Source: Nissolia schottii
Taxonomy: Eukaryota; Streptophyta; Magnoliopsida; Fabales; Fabaceae
Reading direction: 5' to 3'
Assembly (NCBI GenBank): GCA_003254905.1
Contig: QANU01016882.1
Coordinates: 275,670 to 339,669, forward strand
Length of the DNA: 64,000 nucleotides
Numbering within the stretch: the stretch's first letter is position 1; every line of letters begins with the position of its first letter. The notes under the pieces were generated by a model. It was not told the origin of the DNA and made no database searches. It saw nothing but the letters and a program-made list of their open reading frames with translations. The position numbers and the translations under genes were made by a program. Of this stretch, positions 20,501 through 31,380 are shown in pieces.

Positions 20501-23091
20501 TCCGCGTCTGGAAGAACCAGAAGGAGTTCGCCGGATTCAAGTCCAACAGCAGCTTGAGCAAAGCCATCGTCATCGCCGGCGAGAAGATCTGCACCGGACA
20601 CCAGGACGGACGGATCCGAGTCTGGAAAGTGTCCAAGACCAACGAAACCGTTCACCGGGGCATGCTGATGCTCCCCACCCTCCGAAACTACATAAAATGC
20701 TCCATGAAGCCCAGCAACTACATCGAGGTAAGAAAGAACAAGAGCGTGATATGGATCAAGCACTACGACGCCATCTCCTGCCTCGCCTTAACGGATGACC
20801 ATTCTCTCATCTAGCCTTAACGGCGCCGGTGGTCTGTTAGGGACGACGGCGACAGAGACGAAGAGGAGGAGTTGTGTTTGGGGTGGAGAAGAGGAGGGAG
20901 CCTGAATTTGGGGATTTAGGAATTTAGGAATTTAATTTTTTTTTTTAAAAAAAAGGGTCGGGTCACGGGCTTGAACCGGGTTATGGGCCATTGGTGGGTG
21001 AACCGGGTTATGCCACGTGGCGAGTCCACGTGGCAAGCCACGTCCGCGGAGCTAACGGACACGTCATCACCGTCAGGTCCCAAACGTTAACATGGACCAA
21101 AATCAAACTCTCAAATTTTACAGGGATTAAAATCTCCATAGAGGGACCAAAACCAAACTTTCCCAAATTATAAGGACAAAAAACTTAATTAACCCTATTT
21201 TTTAAAATCTCGAAACATTGATATTTTCATCAACAGTTGATATTAGAACTCAAATCTAATACTATGAGTAGTTGAGTTTAATGTGGTCATGTGGACGGGA
21301 AACACTTACTTTAGGCCCTAAATGTATAAGTGTGAGTCATTTTAGTCCTTGAATTTTAATGAGTCTATTTAGTCCTGAAAGTATAGGTCGTGATTCATTT
21401 TAGTCTTATAGTATATTTCCGTGACGGAAATATTGACATATCATGTTAATTGCCACGTAGGTATCAGTGGAATACTCACGTTTGTCCCTAAAAGTATAAA
21501 CATGAACCATTTTAGTCCATGAATTTTCAAATGAGCCTATTTAGTCTCTTAAAGTGTAAGTATTGACTTTAATTATATATATCAAAAATATTTTCAGGAT
21601 TTCAATGCTTTCAATACATTAAAAACTTGAAATTTTATCTTTTTTAAAAAAAATTTACATTTATTAATTTTTGGGTTAAGGGGTTGTTTCAATTTTTTTT
21701 AATTTTAAATTAAAACCGAGTCGGGTGGGCATAGGTTGGTGAGTATGGGTCAAATTTTAATATTTTGGGGTTATGCCACGTGGCACGCCACGTCAACGGC
21801 ATTAGCGATCACGTCAGCGCCGTTAACTCCCATCTAGCTCTAGGGACTAAAATCAAACTTTCAACTTTCGCAGGGACTAAAACTTTCATACAGGGACTAA
21901 AACTAAACTTTGAAATTTTACAGGAACTAAAAACATAATTAAGCCTTAATTTTTTATCAAGTCTTTTATTAACAAAATTATTTAATTAAATGTCATATTA
22001 TATTATTAATTATACATTGCATATTTAATTAAAAGTTTTTGTTGTTATTTAATTGAGTCTGGTTTAGCAAGTCAACTAAGTTTTTATATTTATTTAATTA
22101 AGTCTGGTTTAGCAAGTCAACTAATGGCCTAGTTGTGCGGTTAAGTCGAGTTTAATATTAATGGGTCTGACAAACAATAAACTACTTAGTGTAAAGCATA
22201 TTTATTAATAACAATTATGTTTATCATCAATATTCAATAATTTTTACTATTTAAAATTTTATTTACAAAGTAATAACTTTTCTTGATTATTTAAATTTAA
22301 AAATAAATTTAATTATAAAAAACCTTATTGTCATGACAATAAATATTTATTTTGATTGTGTTTTGAAGATGTGATGCAAAAATGAGAGAGCTATGAGTGG
22401 GTTTAGGTTAAAAGGAAATGAATTCTCTCATTTGTAATTTTTATATGACAATATCATGTGTAATCTTTTACTATCAATTTTTTCATTGCTTATGTCATCT
22501 ATATGCCCCCACATTTTAAATTATGGTAGGAGATCACACATGATCTTCTCATGTGAAAATTACACTTGAGAGGATCTATTTTCAGGTTAAAAATGAGATC
22601 TTAGGGTTTAATAAAGGAAAAAAAATGAAATATTAGAGATTAAGACCTTTTTTGACAAATTTTAAAAATTTTAGGGACTAATTTGAACCAAAGTTTTGTC
22701 ATACCACCTCACACTAATGAAAATTGAGTGAATGACAAACTTGATTTACGACTTACACTTTCAGGAATTAAACAGTCTCATTTTAAAATTTAGGGATAAA
22801 AATGACTCAACATACACTTTCAAAAACTAAAATAAGTCTAGTATAGATTGACACATGTTAAGGTTAAGGTAGCTATACTTTTCTGCACTTACCTATTCTC
22901 AAATTGCTCCATGGCAGGTTGATTACAAACATTGGCTGGTTGCACAAATTGGGTTACCTCCTTTGGAAGATTGGATGGAGACTATGTATTCACTGTGCTT
23001 TAAGAATCTTACTGAAATGAATGAACGGTACAGAGACCAATGGGATGATGCTTGTTGGGATGCCATCATTAACAGCGCATTGGCTTCCTAG
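14589..23091 (+). CDS. Flavin-containing monooxygenase, FMO GS-OX type, C-terminal half
   Basis: Exons by GT/AG borders and phase: 14589-14738, 15163-15245, 15343-15478, 19560-19730 and 22918-23091, together 714 nt ending in TAG. The first encodes the NADPH-binding segment ([22 protein letters not shown]). Next come [10 protein letters not shown] + [21 protein letters not shown] + [23 protein letters not shown] with KRYTH, and RYRDQWDD near the end. These follow the order of plant FMOs that S-oxygenate glucosinolate-type or other soft nucleophiles using NADPH and O2. The family is usually about 450-460 residues, so the N-terminal half with the FAD-binding GxGxxG is missing; the upstream 14 kb holds only transposons. 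Intron 3 carries a MITE plus a 3.4-kb LTR, and intron 4 a Pack-MULE. No stop interrupts the visible exons. It is either a gene with a giant upstream intron or a 5'-truncated remnant. Confidence 0.8.
16266..16571 (-). other. Acidic antisense ORF in solo LTR
   Basis: A 101-residue minus-strand frame with a short basic part (YRQGRRKR) and [13 protein letters not shown], then an Asp/Glu-rich C-terminus ([13 protein letters not shown]). It matches the minus-strand block at 4749-5240 in motif order, although the two LTR copies differ clearly in base sequence. No known domain is recognised. Whether it is expressed cannot be told from sequence. Confidence 0.4.
17874..18207. repeat. Palindrome array, GTCATTCGAATGAC version
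   Basis: Around ten exact or near copies of GTCATTCGAATGAC in 330 bp, many as couplets about 22-25 bp apart. It lies downstream of a CTCATGATGCAT box near 17782, the homologous place to the other arrays of this LTR family. Confidence 0.75.
19908..21195. mobile_element. Pack-MULE carrying a WD40 gene fragment
   Basis: Long inverted repeats at about 19908-20128 and 20865-21076 are highly similar over some 200 bp. Both contain TGACGGTGATGACG, the phrase CCACGTGGACTCGCCACGTG, and GGTTCACCCACCAATGGCCC (read inward). Beyond the right repeat the terminus continues with GGGATTAAAA and GGACCAAAA words to an AATTAA end near 21190. The left side lacks this outer part, so that end is truncated. The roughly 740 bp between the repeats are GC-rich and encode part of a JINGUBANG-like WD40 protein. 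This is the build of a Mutator-like element that has captured host coding DNA. It sits in FMO intron 4. Confidence 0.75.
20191..20814 (+). pseudogene. Captured JINGUBANG-like WD40 fragment
   Basis: A 207-codon open frame on + inside the Pack-MULE. From about residue 68 it reads [17 protein letters not shown], then [58 protein letters not shown] and DAISCLAL. This is the order of the first two to three WD40 blades of plant JINGUBANG-type proteins, pollen-expressed WD40 proteins with about seven blades. The frame stops just before the right terminal repeat, so most of the propeller is missing. The first 67 residues are Thr/Pro/Ser-rich; another frame of the same stretch reads [16 protein letters not shown], which looks more like host coding, so a frame change is likely there. 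Inferred to be non-functional as a propeller, though it could be transcribed. Confidence 0.75.
21290..22850. mobile_element. Mosaic of Mutator-like and MITE ends
   Basis: The left part (about 21300-21440) carries CCTAAATGTATAAGTGTGAGTC and TTTAGTCC words that recur in direct order at 21480-21580 and in inverted order at 22740-22845, giving an element bounded by inverted repeats. Within it, 21715-21950 is another end of the CCACGTGG / GGGACTAAAA family seen at 1040-1275 and in the Pack-MULE. No coding sequence is seen. It fills the rest of FMO intron 4. Confidence 0.5.
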
Positions 23092-23948
23092 CTGCAAAGA
23101 TATTACATTTTCCATGCGAATTATTGACTTGGATTATATATTTTATTCACTTGGTTTATCTCAATAATATAGTTTTTAAGTACGATTAAGTAGAGTTTTG
23201 TCAATTTTATTCTGGATTTTTTTTATAAAAAAATTAATTTTGATATAGTAGTGGTTATAATTAGGGGTCTTCAAATTCAATTAAAACTTAAGAAAACGAA
23301 AAAAAAAATAAAATAAAATAAAAAATAAAAAATCAATTCAAATACAAAAGAAAAGGATTAGATTAATTTTCATATTGAAAACTCAATTTGAGCTTTGTGA
23401 AGGAAAATAATCCTCACTGGGAGATCTTATCCCCTTCATGGGCCTACAGTTAGATTGGGCTAAGTTAATCAAATTCCTAATAATCAAATTTCGTAAGGCG
23501 CTTTTCTCAGGATCTTCATGCCTCTGATCTTCGCCTTGTGTGCCTCATATCGGTCACCAATAGGAGGTTTGGCAACTATATCCTCCTCTATAGTCTCTAC
23601 CGCGGCCACGCCCCCTTGTCGCTCTCGGCCACCTATTCCAGCGAACGCAGTTGGTGCCATGGTTGGGTTTAGTGTTCTCTACCCAAACTTCAGTTGCAAC
23701 ATTAACAGGAGGTACTCGTGTGCGACCCATATTTCTGCCAGCCCTTATTTCAGTCGCTAACTTTTCTCTTTGTTCCTTCAGGGCTCTTTGCTTTCCTTCC
23801 TCCTCAGCTTCTCTACGTCGCGCGTATATCTTCGCAGCACTTTTACTGAAAACAACACTGCAGTGAGGCCACAAGATGATTACTCGTATTTTGATTGCTT
23901 GAACTTGCCTCTTTATTTACTCTCAAACCTTCTGGTCACGTTGTGAAT
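23092..23948. other. 3' flank of FMO and unassigned DNA
   Basis: The first 300 bases after the FMO stop are AT-rich and probably hold its 3' UTR. From about 23510 to 23870 open frames exist on both strands. The minus frame is rich in Arg, Glu and Gly (KIYARRREAEEEGKQR, then RGRGRGRDYRGGY) and could be a gag-like remnant next to the LTR at 23949. I do not recognise it with confidence. Confidence 0.3.
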
Positions 23949-25882
23949 TGTGGCGACCCTAACAACTCTTTTATGGTCAAACCATAAAACCTATGAAATG
24001 GCTCATTGGGTTAATTTTTCATCGTAGACTTCTAAACACATTTATTTTTATATCAACCAAGGAACAGAAAAACATCAATGCATGTTAAAAATACAAACTC
24101 TAACCCTAAGAACCTACTCTAGGCCGAAACCTTCACATACAACACACAAGACTACACACTTGAGTTTCTTGCCAAAACTCTTGTCATAAAACTTGTTTAA
24201 AACATTATTAGTGTTTCAATAGTACAAATACTTTTTATCAAACAACCCTTAGCCTCAAAATACTCTTCAAAGTCGAGTTGTACAGAAGAAAACCTTAACC
24301 CATCATAAACTCATTTTTAGACAAAACTCATTTCACAAAGGGGGTTTAGAATCATTTCAAGAGAATAAATCTAAGTCTAGTTTTTAAAAAAGAACCTAAG
24401 AAAAAAATTTTACTTAAAAAGGGAAGCAACTTATTTTTTTAGGAAAAACATATTTTTAAGGCCAAATCTCTACACAAACTCCTTTAGAGTTAGGCAAGAA
24501 ACTCAAGAACAACAAGATAAACAAAAACAATACTTGGGAACCGTGAGGGACCCTAAGAAACCGAATCTGTCCCTGCACCTCCAGGGGTAGAAAATCAACT
24601 TTAAAAAGTGAAAACAACATGGAAGACTGAAGGGAACCAATGAAACTAATCACACATGCAAGAACTCACATAAACTCACAAGAAAACTCATTTTTCTCAT
24701 ACATGCAAGCCCCCAAAGAACCCAATTTCGTGGTGAACATCATAAGAAAATTATTTTACCTAAAATATAACAAACATACAAGGCCAATATACCTCTTGAA
24801 CTCATGGAAACATAGTTTCCTCATTAGGAAACTCAAGACCAACATAAGACAACCAAACACACACAGAAGGCCTATGAAAGCCCATCAAGGCCGAAATGCT
24901 AGGGGACTTGGATGGACATAAAATCTGAATTCTTTTAAGGAAAAATATGGAGAAATTGAATCCATGACTATTTTTAACATGCAAGAGCATAGAAAGTGTT
25001 CTATGCATTATAAATCCCATTAAAAAAAACCCCATTTTTTCATACATGCATTCAACAAAAAAAAATAACCATTTTCGTGATGAGCAAGAAGAGGAGAATA
25101 TTATACATTCTAAATTAGTTACATGCAGGAAAAACAGCAAACACATGCAAGAAAAAGTCCACCTTTTTACAAATAAAGACTATGGTCTTAAAGAGGAAGA
25201 TGAGTGTCATCTTTTTTGTGAAGAGTGTATGGTGCTTTGAGAAGTTTTTGTGGGTGAGTAAAGGATGGGAATTTCATGGTTTTAAGGAAGAAGAAGAGAG
25301 GAAGAAGTCTAAAATTTATTTCTCCAATCTTAAAGAAAAAATGGGAGCTTTGGAGTTTTTGGCCGTTGGTTTGAAATGAGACAAGGTTTTAATGATGTTT
25401 CCCTTTTCAAGAGAAATTTAGAGAAAAGAGGGAGGGGTCAGTCACATCCCACAATGAGGGAGGAATAAATGTTATTAGTTGAGGGAAAAACATCTTTAGT
25501 TTGTTCGGTGCGCGAGTCATCGCGTGCTGGAAAAATTAGAAAACAACTGATTTTTTGATTTTTGTCATATCGGGACCAAAATAAATAATTAAACTAAAAT
25601 TATTGTGGGAGTGAGTTCCCCAGGGTCTCTAGTCTCTAAGGAACCTTAGACAGAGATAGAGTAAGCCCTGTAGGCCAGCGAGTCCGATCCTAACTCTTAA
25701 ACCGTAATTCCAATCATCAATTTGACGAAAGTTTTGAAATCGATGTGACTAGAGAAATATTATTATATAAATATCATATTATGACTATATGGTTCAATAT
25801 TATGTATAATTATCAGATAATTATTAATTACTGTGTAGCAGAAAATACTATGTTTATGTTCTGTGAAAAATGGGTCGTTACA
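23949..25882 (+). mobile_element. Putative LTR (TGTGGCGACCC...GGGTCGTTACA)
   Basis: The segment starts TGTGGCGACCC and ends GGGTCGTTACA, matching inverted-looking LTR termini with TG and CA. It is about 1.93 kb without recognisable coding domains. The 5-bp flanks (TGAAT and AAGTT) do not match, so it may be one LTR of a larger degraded element rather than a solo LTR. Confidence 0.45.
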
Positions 25883-25937
25883 AAGTTTGTGGTCCAAAAT
25901 GGTCCTCAACAAGAAGCGTCCCTGTTATACTCCTACT

Positions 25938-26325
25938 TTAACCCTTTGCTTGGTTTAAGATAAAACAAGAGGAAAGAAATTGGAAGGGAGGGAAAGTGGA
26001 TAGAAATTTTGGTTTTTTCTTGCTTGCATAATAAGAGAAAATGAGAGGAAAGAAAATTTTATGGTAGATCCTATCAAAAATGTTTTCTTTTCAAAGATGA
26101 GAAGAAAATGGAGAAACAATATGTTTTAATAATAAGTTTACAATTTTAACCTTATATCAATTTTTTCTATTATAAAGGAAATGATAAAAAGGTGATTTAG
26201 ACATTGTTATATTTTCTTTCTTCTCACTTTTATATTAAACAAAAAAAACACACTATTTTCACTTCATTTTCTCTTCTGATTATTTTCTTTCCTCTCATTT
26301 GCTCTTCCTGTCCAACCAAAGTGAG
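25938..26325. mobile_element. hAT-like MITE candidate
   Basis: The left end CCTTTGCTTGG...GAGGAAAGAAA and right end TTTCTTTCCTCTCATTTGC...CCAACCAAAG are imperfect inverted copies around an AT-rich core of about 390 bp. No coding sequence. The target duplication is not clear. Confidence 0.4.
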
Positions 26326-26738
26326 TGTAATACCCATGTTCTTCCGGATTCTTATCTTGGTTTGAGCAAAAATGATCAGTTGATTGCATTTATAAATATA
26401 TGAAATAGTAGAATCCAAAGCTGCTTCAACTAACCATCTATTTTTAAATCACGTCCAGATCACGTGACATCCCAGTTGTAAGTATAATCTGTGGTGATTT
26501 AGCATTGGAAATCGCAAGCTGAATTAGTCAAAGATTTGTCACATGACGCACCTGCAAACCCTGCAAAACGTTCAAATTTAGTCCAATGCACCAGGCAAAA
26601 TGAATTATAATAAAATTGATATTCTTAACATTAGCATTAGACACACGCATATATTCGAGAGGGATTTTGTGTCCACGCTCATCATCAATACATGAAGCAT
26701 AGGGCAAGTAAAAGACATCCTCTCATTCAGCAAAGACC

Positions 26739-26978
26739 ATGAAATCCATTTCCACCTTAATGATTTCTGTTATCTTTGCAGTTACATTGATGCTTTCACT
26801 CCGGGAAAATATGTGCCATGCTACTAGGACTCACCCTTCTACTTCCTTTGTGTCTAAAATGCTTCCTACTCATTCAATCTCGGACAAAGAAGGGCCAAAA
26901 TCAATTCCTGAGCCTTTGATAGCTGCCAGCGTTAGATTGATTCCACCCAGCAGACCAAATCCTACCCAGAACAAGTAA
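26739..26978 (+). CDS. Small secreted peptide precursor, IDA-LIKE candidate
   Basis: A single-exon 79-residue protein. Residues 1-28 form a signal peptide: a Lys near the start, a hydrophobic core (LMISVIFAVTLML), then ...MCHA with a plausible cut before TRTHPS. The middle is short, polar and variable. The C-terminus SVRLIPPSRPNPTQNK resembles the IPPS-x-P core of INFLORESCENCE DEFICIENT IN ABSCISSION and IDL peptides (pattern PIPPSxPSxRHN), which are cut from such precursors and perceived by HAESA-type receptor kinases at the cell surface. The basic and HN residues after the core differ from IDA itself, so it would be a divergent member. Start chosen because it is the only ATG that gives a signal peptide. 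It stands alone between MITEs. It could instead be an unrelated secreted proline-rich peptide. Confidence 0.55.
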   Translation: MKSISTLMISVIFAVTLMLSLRENMCHATRTHPSTSFVSKMLPTHSISDKEGPKSIPEPLIAASVRLIPPSRPNPTQNK

Positions 26979-27606
26979 TATTCCCCCTTTCTTCAATTAG
27001 TGTCTGCTAATTGTGTTTTCCAATATTATATATATGTCTAGAATTTGACAACAAAGGGTGTATATGTGTACCAGGTTAAAGCCTAAAGATGAGGTGCTAA
27101 GCTGAGGGAACTGCCATAGAGCTCTGAAGATTAAACTATAAGCTGCAGCATGAGCTCTTAATTGCTCTTGTTTTTCTTTTTTTGTTTTCTGACAGTATTC
27201 TAGCTTCCAGTTTTTGTTAGGTTTTTTAAATGGTGAGAGTGGTACAGTTAAATTTAAACTGCATTTTAGTATTTTTTTTCTCGTGTAGCTGTTATAGATT
27301 ATAGCTAGGGAATACAAGAGTTACTGAATGTAAAGGAGATAATATAATACCCATGAAAATCTCTAGACCATTTTTTGTCTTTGGGAATTAATAGATTGAA
27401 AACTTTTTGGTTACTTAATTAAACAAATCGCAAGAACTCACGGTTGTATGATTCTCAAGGCCGAAACCATTAGCTTCCTTTGTTTAACGCCATAGTTATA
27501 TCAGAAAGCTTCCATGTTACTCAGCAATCCCATAAAAATGGTGTTTTTATTGAGGAATCGAGGGGGAACAGCCTATAAAAGATGAGCAACATAAAAAAAA
27601 AAAAAA

Positions 27607-27997
27607 AGAGTTGGTTCTCAACTATTTCATGGGATAAATACTTAATGCTTTAAATTTTTTATTTTTAATAATTTTTATAATTAAATTTATTAAATTTTAT
27701 TATTAATTCATGTTCTATGTAATCGTAATAAATTTTTCATTAGTCAAATCATTGAAAAAGCTAACTTATAAGAGGTATAGAGATTTGTGGACCATTTAAG
27801 TTTACGATACATCTCTCTACAAATATTGTATTAAAAAATATTAATTTATCGCATTAGATTATATACTTCATCAATATGTCATATTATATCATGAGATAAT
27901 AATAAAATTCTACAATTTATTTGCAAAAAATTATAAAAAAATGGATAAATTAAGTAATATGAGGTATTTATCCTATAAATTAGGTGAAAAATCACTT
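27607..27997. mobile_element. MITE, intact sister of the split copy in the FMO intron
   Basis: Inverted ends (GTTCTCAACTATTTCATGGG and the inverted ATTAGGTGAAAAATCACTT) enclose the same AT-rich core as the copy at 15629-19428. It reads through AGATTTGTGGACCATTTAAG where the other copy has the LTR. No coding capacity. Confidence 0.65.
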
Positions 27998-28198
27998 TAA
28001 AAAAATTACAGGGACTCAAGAGTATGCTTTTGTTTCATCTTTTAAAACAAGTGATTAAAAAATTAATTTTTGATATAAAACTCAAAAAATTAAAAATAGA
28101 TATTTTTAAGAAGTTATTTTGGGTAGGTTATCCAAAATAGATGAAAATATATTGTTTTTTGAGATTTAGATTATTTTAAAAAATTTATGTAAATATAG

Positions 28199-28447
28199 GG
28201 TCATTTGGATTGACTAAAAAATTATTTATTTTAATTGTATTTTTAAGTATACCTTTTTGTAAATAGGTTTAGTTTACAAATACATGGTGGATTTTGTTAA
28301 AACCACTCCTTCTTGCATTTTTTTTTAAAGTAGAACCTTTCTAAATTAAAAAAAAAAAAAGTGGTATTTTACATTGTTTAAAAAAATAGTTTTTTCTAAA
28401 TTGTATTTTAACACTTGTTATTTTTAAAAAGTCAATCCAAACAAACC
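28199..28447. mobile_element. Small hAT-like MITE
   Basis: The left end GGGTCATTTGGATTGACT and right end AAAGTCAATCCAAACAAACC are inverted copies (TTTGGATTGACT core) about 250 bp apart. The core is T- and A-rich. The surrounding 28000-29450 holds no gene that I can see; 28607-28850 may be a further MITE with degenerate inverted ends. Confidence 0.5.
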
Positions 28448-29458
28448 AATATTAAACCAAAAAAGTAATTATTTTGACAAATAATGTGAAACAAATGCAA
28501 CTTACACACAATAGGTACATACTATAATTTACCTCTCATTCCAGCATTGCCATATAAATCGAAATGATAAAACCCTCTTTTGATATTATAGTTATACTTG
28601 AATAATTATTTTGTTCCCGTACTGTTAAAAATATTTAATTTAATCCTCTATATTTTTTAAAATGAATCAGTTTAAGAATATTTTTTATATTTAATCGCAC
28701 TTTTTAAGTGTGAGTAATGTTGTTGTGGTTAAATGTAAAACATGACTAAACTTACTTATGTTTGAAAAAATAACATCAAATTTAATGTTTTTAAAAGTAT
28801 GAGATCTAAACAATTATTTAAGTATAAATATGAAATTAAAAGAGGATTTTATCTAAACAAAACATAGAAGTACTTTAAGCCAAATTCTTGACCTTCGACA
28901 CAGTATCTTCCACAAACAAAATGAGCTTCGATAGAACCAAGATGACGTAAGTTGATTGTATATCTTCAACATTGAACATCTAGACAAACTAAAAGAATTT
29001 TGAGCAAATTGAAAGAAAGAGGATTAAATAGGATACGATACAATTGTTTGTAGATAGTGTTCCAGCAAAACCATGGAAATGTGTCATAAAATTAGCGAAA
29101 GAGTGGATACATGACAATAAAACGCGGTTCGACATAAAGCTTATGACCCCAAGTTTATCAACTTTTTAATTGATATAAAGAATACAATGGAGAAAACTAA
29201 AGAAATAAAAAAGTTTATAAACGCCTCAACATCTTAAATTCGAATACACCTCACATGTATACATTCAAAAATCTTTGAATCAAAAGTTATGTTTTGGACT
29301 GGGCCTTAAAGGCCCATTCATGAACTCGAACCCCATGGTCTATAGAAAGATCCAACCCAAACAAGCTTTTCCACCATAAACACTCAGACAAATCCTCAGC
29401 AAACATTATTCCATGGATCTTGGAGAGGAATCCGAGCGAGAGAATCTCGGGCCAGCGG

Positions 29459-30716
29459 TGTTACCAAGTGGTTTCAAATACACAAGAGGGGGTGAATTAG
29501 GTATACAACTTTTTCACAAAACTTTTCTTACTTAGAAAATAAGCTAGGAAATCTCAACAAAGATATAAGAACAAGCAATAAAGCAAGCTAGCACAAGCAA
29601 TAATAAAGTAAATAGTTAAGGGATAGAGAGAATGCAAACTCAATTTATCCTTGTTCAATCACCTTGTGATTTACGTCCAGTCCCCAACCTACTTGCTCAA
29701 GATTTTCTCTACTATCTTCAAGCTTGAAACTTAGGTGCTTGAAAAACCTTTACAAGTAAGAGCACTCTTCACACCTTGTGCTTGAGCCTCAAATAATCTT
29801 CCTTAGGGATTCCACCCTAATCAACCTAGAGCGATATCTCACCCTCTTTACAATAGTATGGAATTTATGAATTGGAAACTTTCTCAAAGAGTGGATAATA
29901 CAAATTGAAGCTCTATTGGTGTATTTGTAAAAGATTGGAGTTTAGGAGTTTAGGATGGGAGTTTAGGAGTTAATGTTCTACATTGAATCACTGAGTTAGG
30001 TGGGTATTTATTGAGCTCTAAGTGATCCTAGTTGTTGTGCAATTAATGCTCAAGAAATAGTATAGCAGAACTAGCTGTTGCTATCTTCAGAGACTGAGTC
30101 GTTCGAATGACTAACGTTGGTCATTCGAATGACTTATGCAATGTAGCCGTTGTGTGTCTCTTGTGTTAGAGTCATTTGAATGACTTTACCTGAGACATTC
30201 GAATGACTTTACCTGAGACATTCGAATGACTTATGCAATGTAGCCGTTATGTGTCTCTTGAGCCAGAGTCATTCGAATGACCTTACCTTGGTCATTCAAA
30301 TGACTTGTGCTTTGCATAGGTCACAGATAGCACAAGAGATTTGCCAATCGAATGACTACATTGAATGTCTCGTGAGAAAAAGTCATTCGAATGATTTGTT
30401 CATGAGTCATTTGGTTGACTTGTTCATGAGTCATTCGAATGACTTGCTCATGAGTCATTCGATTGACTTATGCAAGTCTTGCCCAATCTCATCATTTTTC
30501 TTGTCCTTCTTGATTCCTTCGTTTATCTAATTCATTTTTAAGTCGTAGAATCAAAGATTTTTTGTAGGAGCCATTTTAGAAAGCATTTTAGAGAGTTTAT
30601 CACACATACACCTTTAACAAATTTTCTAAGTCCTAAATCTATATTTTCATTGAATTCCTTGACTTGGAAACGAGCATCTTTGTCTTCATCAAAATCTACA
30701 ACATGTAGCATTCACA
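29459..30716. mobile_element. Solo LTR with palindrome array, different family
   Basis: It begins TGTTACCAAG, ends GCATTCACA and is flanked by AGCGG/AGCAG, a 5-bp duplication with one change. It is 1258 bp with no coding domain. Its sequence (ACACAAGAGGGGGTGAATTAGG near the start) does not resemble the 3.4-kb LTR family outside the palindromes. It may be a copia (Sirevirus-like) LTR; that is an inference. It carries the array at 30100-30478. Confidence 0.6.
30100..30478. repeat. Palindrome array, GTCATTCGAATGAC version in an unrelated LTR
   Basis: A dozen or so exact or near copies of GTCATTCGAATGAC. They come as couplets or short runs with a 22-24 bp period, joined by near-identical 8-10 bp linkers (TTTACCTGA, TTGTTCATGA) within each run. 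An internal duplication of a GCAATGTAGCCGTT phrase is visible. Confidence 0.75.
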
Positions 30717-30950
30717 AGCAGAAGTCACGGCTCCCACCCAGGTATTTAAGACGACTCGGCACACCAGGTACGACCTAGAACCCATCTCCTGTTAACCTTA
30801 CTCTATCATCTTACCTTTACTAACTTGAGCGTCAGAGTCATTGTAAGTACCTACTCCGGTATCCCGAACCCTCAGAGGAGCTCTAGGATCTAAATTGCAC
30901 TGAGGAACTTACCATTCGGTACCTTTGGATCCCAATCGCATTCTAATAGT
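30717..30950. other. Unassigned, possibly LTR-derived DNA
   Basis: The phrases ACTTGAGCGTCAGAGT and GGTACC-rich text resemble the ends of plant Tat/Ogre gypsy LTRs. No coding domain or matching second LTR is seen, so this stays a weak suggestion. Confidence 0.25.
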
Positions 30951-31380
30951 CCTAGTTCAAGAAGAGGTTTTGCAAGACGTAGAAGTGGTAGAGGTGAAGG
31001 TAAAGGAGGCAGAGGAAGGGGCATAGACACTACCACTATTGGGAGAGGGAGACCTTTCTATACTTTTTGCAAAATGTATGGCCACATTATTGACCAATAT
31101 TGGGAAAAGCATGGTTACCTTCCTCACATCAAGCCTCCACCTCATAGCAGATGAAACAATAGTTATATCAATCACATTTCCTTTGAAAATTTTGCAAATG
31201 AGGAATACAAAGATTTTCCTTTTGCACAAACTACAAATCTTAATTTCTTCCCAAATTGATTTGACTCATGGGAAATATGATGTAACTGACATATCTCCTT
31301 ACTTGGCAAAAAATAAATCCTCTTGTAGAGAAGCTATGCGAAATTCAACACCCTAATAATAACATTGTCAGAGATCTTTC
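30951..31380 (+). mobile_element. Ty1/copia gag fossil (zinc-knuckle region)
   Basis: The translation shows a Gly/Arg-rich stretch (RRSGRGEGKGGRGRG) followed by FYTFCKMYGHIIDQYWEKHGYLP, the degraded CCHC zinc knuckle of a copia gag polyprotein. The element is broken in several places, and no integrase or reverse transcriptase follows. Confidence 0.6.

Noticed and set aside
20287-20763. Minus-strand frame of 158 codons inside the Pack-MULE
   Set aside because: It is a shadow of the + strand WD40 fragment, whose motifs ([18 protein letters not shown]) are clear.
23554-23874. Arg/Glu-rich minus frame as a host gene
   Set aside because: There are no recognisable motifs and it adjoins an LTR-like border. 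Possibly a gag remnant, but not strong enough to call.
30100-30478. Regularly spaced palindromic repeats that look CRISPR-like
   Set aside because: The window is plant nuclear DNA with spliced genes. The linkers are near-identical rather than unique, no cas genes are present, and the array sits inside a solo LTR.
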